Part shown: positions 46,425 to 57,310 of the stretch, in pieces
Layout: each line of letters starts with the position of its first letter
Numbering within the stretch: the first letter of the stretch is position 1
The notes under the pieces: generated by a model
Told to the model about the DNA's origin: nothing
What the model saw: the letters and a program-made list of their open reading frames with translations, nothing else
The model's database searches: none
Translations under genes and position numbers: made by a program
Assembly (NCBI GenBank): GCA_950022655.1
Contig: OX465579.1
Span: forward strand, 43,317,950 to 43,381,949
Origin: Alentia gelatinosa
Lineage: Eukaryota > Annelida > Polychaeta > Phyllodocida > Polynoidae
DNA length: 64,000 nt
Reading direction: 5' to 3'

Positions 46425-49400
46425 TTAGTATTAATATTCGCTATGTGAAATTATGATTTAAAATTTGTTTCATATCTCTATGAAATTAATAGTTATTTTC
46501 TGCCACTATCCTTCGATTCTGGGATGTACAGATTACGCGTCAACAGTTTTTCCGTTGGTAGATTACTCATCATTATGACTGTACCTCACTCTATTATGTA
46601 TATTTACTTTGGTCTGCACTACTAGTGTCATCCAGTGCTAAGGGGGCCTATTATACTATCATAGTATTCCTTTCCTTTTCCCCATGCAACCATCTTTGCA
46701 TCACCCTTACGGCTTTACATTGTCCACAGTTTATTCTAAAGTGATTTCTCTGTGGTCAAGTGAATATAGCGAACTGGTACAAACAGGAGATCTATATTAC
46801 ATACATACTAACATAGTCAGGGGTGCCCTTCCTCCCTGCCCTCCTTTGTCCTTTCACTTTGACGTCAAATTACGGTCAGTTTTAGCTATTTAAGACCAAA
46901 TTAAGGTATATGATATTATGAAACTATAGTGATGGTGATGGAAGCAGATTTAAGGTAGATAGAAGGGTGAAGATTGAAATATGGATAGACAACAAAATAG
47001 ATAATTAACTACAGGAAAGTAAAGGCTAGACAGATATAGATATAGGTAAAAAGGATAGAAATATATACAGAGGGCAGTGAATTTCAGATAACGAACAACC
47101 GGAGGTTATCTCCTATAGACAGTGTAAAAGTATACAACAGTTTGGAGGACAGGAGGAAGGAGGGTGGCAGTTTCATTCGCTTAAAAGGGAGCGAATAAAC
47201 GGAGGTGCTTCGTGAGAAGAAAATAGAGGAGGTTGATGGACTCTAGAAGTAGGGGTGGCTGACGACAAAAAGTGAATAGGGAGGTGTTGTAGGGGTAGGT
47301 ATCTGGAATGCTGGTGAAAGGTAGGCCTATTGCTGTTGGGAAGGTTGGATTGCAGGAGAGCATGTACCCGTACAATTGACGAGCCTGGGAGCTTATGCCA
47401 GTGTCAGTGTTGCTGTGTGGTCCGGGTGACCCGCTCATGTCACTGACCAGCTCAATCAGGTCACTGCCCGAGCTCTTCTACCCTATGGAAAATCCGTGCA
47501 CATTCAGGGGGAGGGGGAGGGTCTGGTGTTTTTGTATTTAGTCCACATACAGAACACTGCGGCGTGGGTCCTATATAAATATTCATATGATTGACTGTTA
47601 TTCTTGCCAATTCTGGCGACTCCTGAACGAACATTGAGCGGGCAAGCAGCAGAGGAAACCGGGTCCAGCGAGTTGAATATGCAAGCACCCTTTTTTACGC
47701 TCCCTTTGAATCACTGTGTGCTATCCCGTCTGTCAGTATGAGGAATCAACAATGCTAGAATGGCACTGTGGTTGGATAGGTGTGTTTTTATATAGGGATG
47801 ACAGACTTTACCCACGCCAAATTAAAACCTCTTTTATCTATCCAACTCGATTCTATGTTCAGTCCTGGGGTAAAGGAACATACAGGTCTGCTTCTCCCAC
47901 TTATTCCTGAAGTAAGTCATGCTGTGCCTTCTTCTGAATCTTGGCTTAAGAGATATTCCGAAGAAAACGAGAAAATCATCCCATTTCGTATAAATTCCTA
48001 GCTTTATATGGAAGCCACTCTTTAAACCTATTTGTGACATTTAAAAAAAAGAATTTCTCTATCATTTATCAGTTTGCAGTTAGATCTTTGACGTATTAAT
48101 ACCATAGCTGATATTAGTCCAAGAAAGTCCCATAGGTTCGTTTAAGAAACAGCCATCTATATGTTAGTGAAATACTTGTGAAGCTATAATATCACGTGCC
48201 AATGGGGATACTATCTTCGCTGGAGAGATTCTGGGACTGCACTTCCTAGGTGAAGTAGATGCATACTCATAATGTACAAATACTTAGCAGATTTTTATGA
48301 GCAGAACTTATTCCTGTGCAGAACAATACAATAGCTGGGTATCTTGCAATCGGAAATATCGACCACACTCTTATTTTCAGGGAACACTATTTTATCCGAC
48401 TTAAGTTTACATATTAAGGGATAGTCGTATTGCATGTTAATAATGTATTGGAGCTAGAAAGCTCTACTTCTAGTAGATGGAATGCTGACTTGGTGCCTTC
48501 TCTGTCATAGAATATAGTACAAAAAAGGTATGTAAAAACAGCTTAGCTTAGATCTTTCCGGCATGTCTGAAGGGCGGGAAATTATCAGTTCTCTACACTC
48601 GATACTATCATTTCTATATCATTAGATCCTCTCTTGATATAACATGTTGGCAATGATAGAAAATGAATGTCTCGGTTTATATATCAGAAGAGATAGGGAA
48701 GTGATGGTGTATTTGGAGAATCCATAAAGTACTTCATCAGAATGAGATCAGGTATATTTTCTGAAGTAAAACATTGTGATATAAATATTGGTAACCTTCA
48801 GCGTGTGTTCCCACCAGAAATGTAGGCGTCAATAACTCAAGATCACTTAGGCTAATAACCAGTTGCTGAAACTATCTAATACAGTAATTATCCCGCGGCA
48901 TTCGTTCTAATCATGTAGGATTCATTAGCTGAGAACTATTAGAATAGGAAACATAGTCGCCTACATGCAGCTGTAGACGCGTATCATAAACGGACATATA
49001 TATAGAAGGAGCCTTAATGCTAGTGAGACTAGTGAGATTTCTACCTAAATTTCATCTCATAGATTCGGTCTAACCCAAAGTAAGTTTAATAGAACATATT
49101 GGACGTTAAACTAGCCGAACAAACAAACACAGACTAATGTGCGTAAATTAGGTGAACCGTTAAATGTATTGAGAATGGCATGAACAAGGATAAGCTCGAA
49201 TAGAGAAACAAAGTACTTCAATTAAAAAAAACATATAACTGATTGGTTTAGAATACAAGATAGCAATATTCTCTCCTGCTGCATTTTATAACTGTGTCAA
49301 ATTCATGGAGCATACTTCTTTTCATTGGGCAAAGAATATTCAGTTTTCCTCTTCTCATGTTGTATGTAGGTTAATTGATCACCTCCCTTTACATTTCGGA

Positions 49401-49815
49401 GGAAAACCGGGGCCACTGCGAGAAAGTTTCTCCAGCTACTTCTGCAGTGGCTTCTTCTAGATCAGATTATCTTTGTCGATGACACCAATATTAGTCGAGC
49501 AATAATGTTTTGTATAATGTTTGTGGGTTAATTAATGCCTTTAATTTGCATGGGGAATGTACCAGAATGCCGCATGTAAGAGGTCATAGCTACTCATTCG
49601 CGAATCATAACTTCTAATTAATCTATTTCAACCATACCACCCCTTTAGTATCCCGATCACATGCTAAATTATAACGGGTAATGCTTCTAATTAAAAAAAT
49701 TCTTTAAACTGCAAAAAAACATTCAACCAGCTTGCTTTCCTGCTGAATTCCCTTCTACAGCTACTGGAATTTGTCGCTATATCTGTTGGAATGAGCGTGT
49801 TTCAGTAGATCCTTA
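46425..49815. other. Noncoding stretch with one SINE-type tail
   Basis: AT-rich, mostly closed in all frames. A TATATAAAT word lies at about 47574. The tail at 49101-49130 is the only recognisable repeat. Confidence 0.45.
49101..49130 (+). mobile_element. SINE-type 3' tail remnant
   Basis: GGACGTTAAACTAGCCGAAC followed by AAACAAACAC matches the tails at 2.7 and 17.4 kb. Upstream, TCATAGATTCGGTCT recalls TCATAGATTCGACCT at about 22350, which may be part of the same or another family. Confidence 0.4.
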
Positions 49816-49850
49816 TCGCGACCACCGCCCTTGTTTGGCGGTGGTGGCGA
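49816..49850. repeat. Strong GC hairpin
   Basis: TCGCGACCACCGCC pairs with GGCGGTGGTGGCGA: a 14-bp stem with one mismatch and a 7-base loop (CTTGTTT). It lies alone in AT-rich sequence. On either strand an RNA of this sequence would fold very stably. Confidence 0.8.
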
Positions 49851-51572
49851 CAGTGGCCCGTCAGAGAGGAGTATTCAGTAATGGTTCAGGGTGATGCTAT
49901 CAATGGCGACTATGGCAGTGTCCAACTGTATATAGCGTCAAAGGTAGATACCTACCAGTAGGTCTTCTTCCCAATTCCCTGTATCCCTACTGTGTATTAC
50001 CATATCTAAATTCCATGTAGGTACCTCTCCTATAGCTTTTATTGTCCCAGCCCTATTGAATCCCATAATCTACTTAAACCCTCGAATTTTTGGCAATAGT
50101 GCTTACATTACATTTAAAAAGGTTCACGTGACAAAATCTTCTATACAAAGTTCAAACTTAAGGACTACTATTGCACTACTCGTACTAAAGCACTATAGTC
50201 ACCAAATTCCCCTTACAGGACTATTGCTACAAACACACATACTACCGTTACAAAATACATGTTACAGAACTACCATTACATGTGTACAGAACGCTCGTTA
50301 CAAGACTACCATCACAAAGCCCCCCGTTATGAAGGTATTATGTGAGTGGAAATCGTGGCGCCGTATCTGACAACACTCGTTTGGCGCTATCCATGATTCT
50401 ACACTTCACCAACAGATGTCGGTTTGGGAAGATACATTTCTCACTCTCTTTCACAACAAGGCGGGGTGGTCTGAATAATAGCGTGGGTCTGATCTGTGGA
50501 CCTACTTTCAATGTGCATTACAGAGGGTTGTATGGAATTGGCAGAAACATGATGACATGCTCAACATTATTTCAAGGTGACATGTACAGTTGTGTGATAT
50601 TATACACTTGTCATGATGGTTAGCTATAATTCCATATCATATTGAATCCATGTGCCTACAATCTCATGTCATTATACCTATCCAATATGCGTATTATACT
50701 TAAATGGAGGAACAATACATAATAATGGCAGAACAAAATGTCATTTTATAAGAGTAGATCACCATTTTATCCTTCTTTCGTAATCATATTCATTTATGAT
50801 ACTCGTTCTTCAGTATGAATGAAAACATTACAACTTCAGTCCTACATTTTTTTAGATTATGCTTAAAGGCACTATTCTATCCCCCTTAATTAGCTTCAGT
50901 GTAATAAATCCTATTCTGGTGCAACAATGTCACTTAGCTTCAGTGGAATAAATCTAATTCTATTTTTCTATCATTCGGTACAATAGTCTTGTAAGACTTG
51001 TTCCCGGATATATTCTAAGAAGTACATACTCGCTTTGTATTCTAATCCCCTTTTCTTATTTGGCATTTCTAGGAAAACACCTGGTGAAGGTGTCTGTCTA
51101 TTACACAATATATGTATGTATGTAGGCTTTTAGACGGACTCATTTAACACATCTATCGCTGACCTTACATTAAGACCGAACGTATATACATGTCTAAAGT
51201 TTAAGGGTTATGGCCCATTATCTGACTATTACCTGCAGGTTCCATAAATTTAGTTACTTGCTGTGTAATCAAAAGTGCACTGATAATGGACTATCGCACA
51301 GGACGAGACGAGACAGCTTAGTCAAAGTCCGCAGATGCTTCCTCTACGACACGGAACAGATGTGAATCATGGACGATGCAGATGAGTTCGAACTGTACTC
51401 GGGTAAAATGTCTACATGGCTTCTGCATTAAAATATCTACAGTAAACAGCCGGGAAGCTACTTAATTGTCACTGGAATTAGAAAGAGAACTCACCTGTAA
51501 TTCACTTAGCATTCCTTACTCGGACGATGGTCCTGGACGTCCTCAGCCAGGTGTAACGGACTTGTTGGCTCA
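49851..51572. other. Noncoding stretch with degenerate tandem words
   Basis: At 50100-50330 ACTACCATTACA/ACTACCGTTACAAAA-type words recur irregularly about eight times. At 50888-50963 the segment TTAGCTTCAGTGTAATAAAT recurs 47 bases on with few differences. No gene is recognised. Confidence 0.45.
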
Positions 51573-51597
51573 GGTCGGCATGTATCTAATGCCGACC
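51573..51597. repeat. 9-bp GC hairpin
   Basis: GGTCGGCAT pairs perfectly with ATGCCGACC around a 7-base loop (GTATCTA). It lies at the left edge of a GC-rich block. Confidence 0.75.
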
Positions 51598-52620
51598 GAT
51601 GCACCGTCCCTCTTCTTCCATTAACTGCTGCCTCTGCGCCACGCCCTTTCTCACGTGCTCTTCTCCTCCTCGTCCTCTCTGTCTGTTCCTGCACAACCAC
51701 CGTTTACCCTTAGGTCTCAATCACAATTCCCTGAGTGCCGTCACCGTCGCCGGTCCCTGGGTATGTTGTCGGGTTTATCGGCGCGTGTCTCCGGGTAGAG
51801 GCCATGCTGGATGCGTTCTTTGCTCCTGTGTATATGTATATGATAGAGCTGGGAGAGGGAGGCTGTGAGACGCACGTGGAGTTAGGAAGGGCTTCAGGCA
51901 GTGTACACTATCCCGTGTGGATGAGTCTATAACGCCCCGCTCTATCTCATGACCTGCTCGCATTTAAGCGAGTGGCCCCTTCTCTTTCCACTTGTGCTCT
52001 GAACCTTTTTATCAGGCACTGAACACCGATCAAGCCCACTAACTGTGGAGAGATTGCCTACAGACAGGGCACAGTAAGGGCCCGGGCCTGGTTCAGTCTT
52101 GCCCGTAGATCCTCATCACAGGGAAGTCGGTTGAGTCGCTCTGTCCGGCTGGGGAGATTCAATGACGGCGACTCACAGCACTCTGCCCGGCTGGCCGTTC
52201 ACCCACCGCGGGGCCCGGGGAAGGCGTGTGCTCCGTGACGGTGACAGCACGTAGACTGGCAGAGGATCGGCCGAGCAAGCCACCCCGCGCTGTCTCCCTC
52301 CTGCCGCCCCCGTCTCCCTCCTCCCTACACGTCCCTTCCAGCTCGTCTCTCCCTATTCCCGCCGCATAGACCCACGCGGCAGGGTGCTGGATAGTTATGG
52401 TCTCCTGTTTCCTCGCTGCTCTCTGTTATCGCTCTGGCAGTAGCTTGTGAGCTGCTCACACGATACAATACCCAGGAACACTGGAGGTGTTTCTCAAGGC
52501 CTCACATCCTGCCACTCCTCCTGTCCCCTTCTCTCCCTCCTCCAGTTGTATGTACAGACCCTGCACGGGATCCTCCTGTGCTGAAACGGCCACTTGGCCT
52601 TCCCAGCTGCCCCTAGGGAA
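51598..52620. promoter_or_regulatory. Broad GC/CpG-rich island
   Basis: About 1 kb is GC-rich, with its densest CpG at 52080-52420 (ACCCACCGCGGGGCCCGGGG and GACGGTGACAGCACG words). C/T-rich tracts lie at 51600-51720 and 52290-52370. Frames of 60-90 codons occur on both strands but carry no recognisable domain. This is the largest island in the window and the best candidate for a CpG-island promoter, with the transcribed direction undetermined. Confidence 0.3.
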
Positions 52621-52845
52621 GCCATGCCCTGGAGCCTTTGCCCGGTAACTCTGTCATCTGATAGAGTAACTGGTTTATTTTACTATCTCCAGGGTGTCAC
52701 AAGCATTACATCTCTCCATGTCTGTAGTATTGGACCATCAACCCTAAACTTCTATATCCATATATTTTCCTATAAACTGATATTTACGGTGGAATACTAA
52801 TCCCCCACGAGATAAAGGATGGCGCATAGTTAAGCTTGAATCAGC
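52621..52845. other. Noncoding stretch before the duplication
   Basis: Short unremarkable sequence; no feature. Confidence 0.4.
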
Positions 52846-53431
52846 TATACTTTCTATATTATTATACATGACTAAGTTGTCTTTATCCAAATATATAGTC
52901 ACAAATCAAACCCCGTTTACCCTTTAGTTTTCTCAAAATAAGACTCGTGTTAGCATAGTTATCTTTAACATACACAGTTATAGCCTTATCTGTGTGCGCG
53001 GTATGACCTTTTAGCCTGCTGTTGACTATGGTATACACGTTTGATGGTACTTGGTACTTATTTTCAGCACATTTATTTTCTCGTGTTATCTGATATACCA
53101 TGTTCACAATATTATTCCTAAGATATGAACGTGGCGAATATACTTTCTATATTATTATGCATGACTAAGTTGTCTGTATCCAAATATATAGTCACAAATC
53201 AAACCCGGTTTACCCTTTAGTCTTCTCAAAATAAGACTCGTGTTAGCGTAGTTATCTTTAACATACACAGTTATAGCCTTATCTGTGTGCGCGGTATGAC
53301 CTTTTAGCCTGCTGTTGACTATGGTATACACGCTTGATGGTACTTGGTACTTATTTTCAGCACATTTATTTTCTGGTGTTATCTGATATACCATGTTCAC
53401 AATATTATTCCTAAGATATGAACGTGGCGAA
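52846..53431 (-). repeat. 293-bp tandem duplication carrying a repeated minus-strand frame
   Basis: Copy 1 (52846-53138) and copy 2 (53139-53431) are adjacent, the same length and differ at seven positions with no indel (286 of 293 identical). A third copy starts for only seven bases. Each unit contains a minus-strand frame of about 75 codons (core KGHTAHTDKAITVYVKDNYA). Of the five differences inside the frame four change the protein and one is silent, which argues against coding constraint. Because 293 is not a multiple of three, the copies are in different frames. In copy 2 the frame extends upstream to a hydrophobic start (MPIILLSFVVFPP). I recognise no protein family. Confidence 0.9.
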
Positions 53432-56400
53432 TATACTTCTCGGTCAGCTAGATTGGGGGGAAAAACAACAAAACTCAACAATATTATAGGCATTAGTCAT
53501 TGGTATGAACGAAGTAATATACGAAGCTATTATGTATACCCCTGAGGCCACAGCGAAATTTAGTTTATTTGTGTGGAAAGAAAAGCAATTATTTCATTTC
53601 ACAGGCAAGTGAGGCAATCAAACAATTTTTAACCCCCCCCCCCCCCCCGATATAACTTCTCACCTAGAATCGCTTTAATAGGTTTCAGCATTAGCGACCT
53701 CAGAGACAGAGAGAGTAAAGTTAGATACCCTTCACTGTACTGTTCTGATCTCTTCATGTCCTTTATAATTGTACGCAACCCATTACCGTACAAGCTAACA
53801 CAGTTCCCCTAATCTCCATTCACTCGGACATCACCCATGGAATAAAGAAACTATGAAAACAGAGACTGTTTATTGTTCCTGGTGTTGCGTGGACCAGGGC
53901 GCTGGTCGATAGCTTCCCAGGTGCCTACTCTCACGACATGGGCTCCATTCAGATGTGAAAATGACAAGAACATCTGAATTTATTTTCCTATCTTGCATAC
54001 TTCGCTGATAGAAAGAAGGCGTAAACAATGTGGAATGTGTTCACTTTTCTCTACGTCAAAGGACACAGTCAAAATGAAGCCTTTCGGCAAGTAAATGTAT
54101 AAATATTTCTTATATGGCTAGACAAAAAAGACAAAGCTGTTAGTGCAGTACAAATGACTTCTATATTCTCATATCTGTTTTATATACATCACTACTGAGA
54201 AAGCTTTATTGGTAAGCATATATCCCTGTCGTTCTGCTAACATCTTATGTATCAGATCATCTACTTTTGCCGTAATAACATAGAAAACATTAGCACCCAC
54301 AGGAATGGCGTAGAAGGTGGGTAAGGGGATGTTTGTCAGTGTTGGTTTCCTGTGACACTTTCGACGAGAACAAAACAGTTACTAGGGCCTAACATTGAAA
54401 GAAGAAGGGGTTCACATAGTTAGGCAAGGAGCGACTTAGATTAGAAATTTGGATTTTGTGGTGTGAGGTGAGTGGTCTACAAGAGAAGCAGAATAAATTA
54501 CCAAAAGCTCTTTAGAATAGAAGAAGTAGTTCATAGGGCAGGGTTTGAGGTCAGCGTGCTCTCACTGCTACACATCGTGAAGGTGTGTCGTCTGGTGTTT
54601 CTTTAACTATTCCAGTATTTTCTTCCTTACTGAAATCCACACATCATGAATATCCCCGTTTCAGTAAACAGCTGTACCAAATTTGCCTCGTATTTCTCTT
54701 TAGTCCCACCTTGCTGCATGAAGGAGCAATTCAAAAGTAAGGGAGCAACCCATTCCAGGTAGTCGTTATGATATAGAGGGGGAGGGGGGCGTGTTTCCCA
54801 TGGGAGGAATAGGAGTTCTTTCGTTGAGTGCTGAAGGCTTTCCAGGGCAGAGCAGGGCCGAGCAGGGACCATTCTGTGGTCGGAGAATGAGCAGCTGGGG
54901 TGCGGAGTGAGCGGCTCACGTAGCTGCTCATGTGTGAGTGATGTGGTAGGTGCGGACGGACCAGTAAGCTTTGCTCATTGAGAACCCATGTAACCTAGCT
55001 TACCCCGACGGAAGTCGACTAATGAGCCCGCCCTGTAGAGCATGTACAGTGCCTTTCTCTTCACAGTCGTGTATAGGGAGCGTGCCGTTTACACATAACC
55101 CCACCTCCACGAACAAAAGACCCAGATGCTAGAAATACCTACAAATTGGCGCCTACATGGGGAGCGTTTGTAAATAAAGGCCCTCCTGCTTGGAGTGGTT
55201 TCTAAAATTCATACAAGATTGAGGATAAATTCTATCCGATTTGATTGGATTTATGGATTTTGTATTAACTGAAATGGAGATGTATCGCAGAGGAATTGGA
55301 AAAATACCTCCACAAATATTAAGTAAACATCCATAAAGGCACCACGGCATCTTACACCGTTACGCGCCAGTGCTCTACTGTGTGTAGAGAGTTAACATTA
55401 GGCCAGCAGTTTCGGCGTAATCCGTCGATGGGATTACTAGTCTACATCTGAAGATACATATAGTCAGTCCGTATGACCATCCGCCGAGATTTACTTAGAC
55501 ATAAGAATCACAGTTCCCTTTTTTTTTATCTTGCATTTCATTTTGACATTCCGTCAGTCCCCACAAGAGGTTATTCTGAAATGCATTTGATTTGACAGTG
55601 ACCAAGCCTTTCTGCAATCCTATGGGTAGAATGTCGAGAATATTGGACAAGAATAGTGTGTGTTTACCTTGGGTTCTAGCATCACCTGACTTATTTTCTA
55701 AAATCTCATTTTGCCTAATATAGTTTAACCATTGTATCACACTAACTTTGTGCTATTATGGCGTTCTATTTACCATGCTTCTATCCTCTTCTACTCCACC
55801 TCCCCCAAATCTCTGTACCTTCTCTGAAATGCAGTACATTCCGCCCAGCTACACCCTCCTCTCACCTGATGTGCTGGTCCCACTTTTCACTACTCGCTTT
55901 CCATCGATCTGACACTCAGCGGCCTTATCAAAACTCACGCCGACTCCTCCCATCCTCCTTGTTAACTCCGAAGTGACCATATACATCCTGCCTAGCCAAC
56001 CGTATGCCTCGCTCCTAGGTGGCCATCCCCTGGACGCCGGTGACCCTGATTCCTGGGTCTGTCACGCCTGTCTTCCCCCTAACCCCTTGTGCCCTCAAGT
56101 ACCTGCTCTCTCAACCCCCATTCGCCCCTCCAACGTTGTCCCCAGACTTCAAAATGTAGACAGATATAAAATCTCTTAAACCAAAAAGATCATTCCGGGA
56201 TAAGCATGAAACCCCCTCTTGCTAACTCCACCTCTGCCCCCCCCCCCACCCCCCCCCCCCCCGTATCCACACCCCCTACTCCCTACTCGGTGGTGCCGAC
56301 ACTGCTCCTGCCCCCTCCCCAGTATTGCCCTCTCAGCTGTCTGTGATCGTTCCCTCGTGTGCCTTCACTCGTATGACTGTCTCCTGCACACTAGATCATA

Positions 56401-57100
56401 TAGTCCATCTCTGAAGCTGGACCCGCGGGACTCTACCTCGATGATGGTTCTGACCCAAATCCTTCACCTTGTTCAAGGTTAGTCAAACGACCGGGGCTCC
56501 CCATCACCCAATTCCTACTGGCTGGTTCTGTCGATTCCTGCCGCTTCTTTGTCGTCGATCTACCTATTTTTAATTATACATATGCCCATATCGAAACCGG
56601 TTTGTATTTGTTGGTATGACAGTGCCAGCTACACGCCAAGCATTAGTGGAACATACTGATTACATTATTAAATGAAGGTCCGGTACAAAATATGAAATAA
56701 AAAGGTTAAGATATGATTGGTTTGCTGTAATATTCCCTTATATCAACGAGTCGTATGACTTCATTATAATTATTTGCCTTCCGAGGTATTCCATAATCTT
56801 TCCAATGGTGACCTCGTAACTTCACCCCATCAATCTTATCCACTTCGTGCCCATCGCTACTTCTAAGACTGCACTGCTCCACACCCGAAGATTGCGTAGA
56901 TATAATCTACATGAGCCAGGAATAAGTTTCAAAGCCGAAGGCAACTCTGAATAAATCTGAGCAACTGGGGTTACGGAATATCGCTTAGTTACTTCCGTTC
57001 GATATCTGTGTAATTTCCTCCAACCTGTGATCCCTAAGAAATACCTAAGACCTAACCTGAACATATTTTGTTTACATAATCCCAAAGTCATATTCTACAG
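53432..57100. other. Noncoding stretch with poly-C tracts and a C/T-rich interval
   Basis: A run of 16 C lies at 53633-53648. From 55770 to 56400 the plus strand is strongly C/T-rich, with runs of 11 and 14 C at 56237-56262. It gives proline-rich pseudo-frames, the longest interrupted by a TGA near 55910. A 89-codon minus frame at 56822-57091 has no recognisable domain. Confidence 0.4.
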
Positions 57101-57310
57101 AGATGGCGGTTTTTCTATTTTCCATGGAAAGTCTTGTTTTCAGTTTATAACAAAATCATTTTATAAATTGGGTCACATGTATACTAATAAACATTGGTTC
57201 AAACCTCCCGAAACACATCCAAGGCAAATAAGGATATGTGTTCTCAGTCTCAGTAGATTCCACATGAAAAATAATTCCTCTTTTTTCATGACGACTACTG
57301 ATATCCCTGT
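57101..57310 (+). repeat. Dispersed repeat, copy 3 of 3
   Basis: Shares in order AGATGGCGGTTTTTC, CCATGGAAAGTCTTGTTTTCA-like sequence, AAATTGGGTCACAT, CATTGGTTCAAACCTCC, GGATATGTGTTCTCAGTCT, AGATTCCACATGAA and ACTGATATCCCTG. The B-box-like GGTTCAAACC is closest to a true tRNA B box in this copy. Same orientation as the other two. Confidence 0.6.

Noticed and set aside
55758..56482. Proline- and leucine-rich frames in a C-rich interval, one resembling a gene broken by TGA near 55910
   Set aside because: C/T-rich DNA is poor in stops and mimics C-ending codon preference. No homology recognised on either side of the stop.
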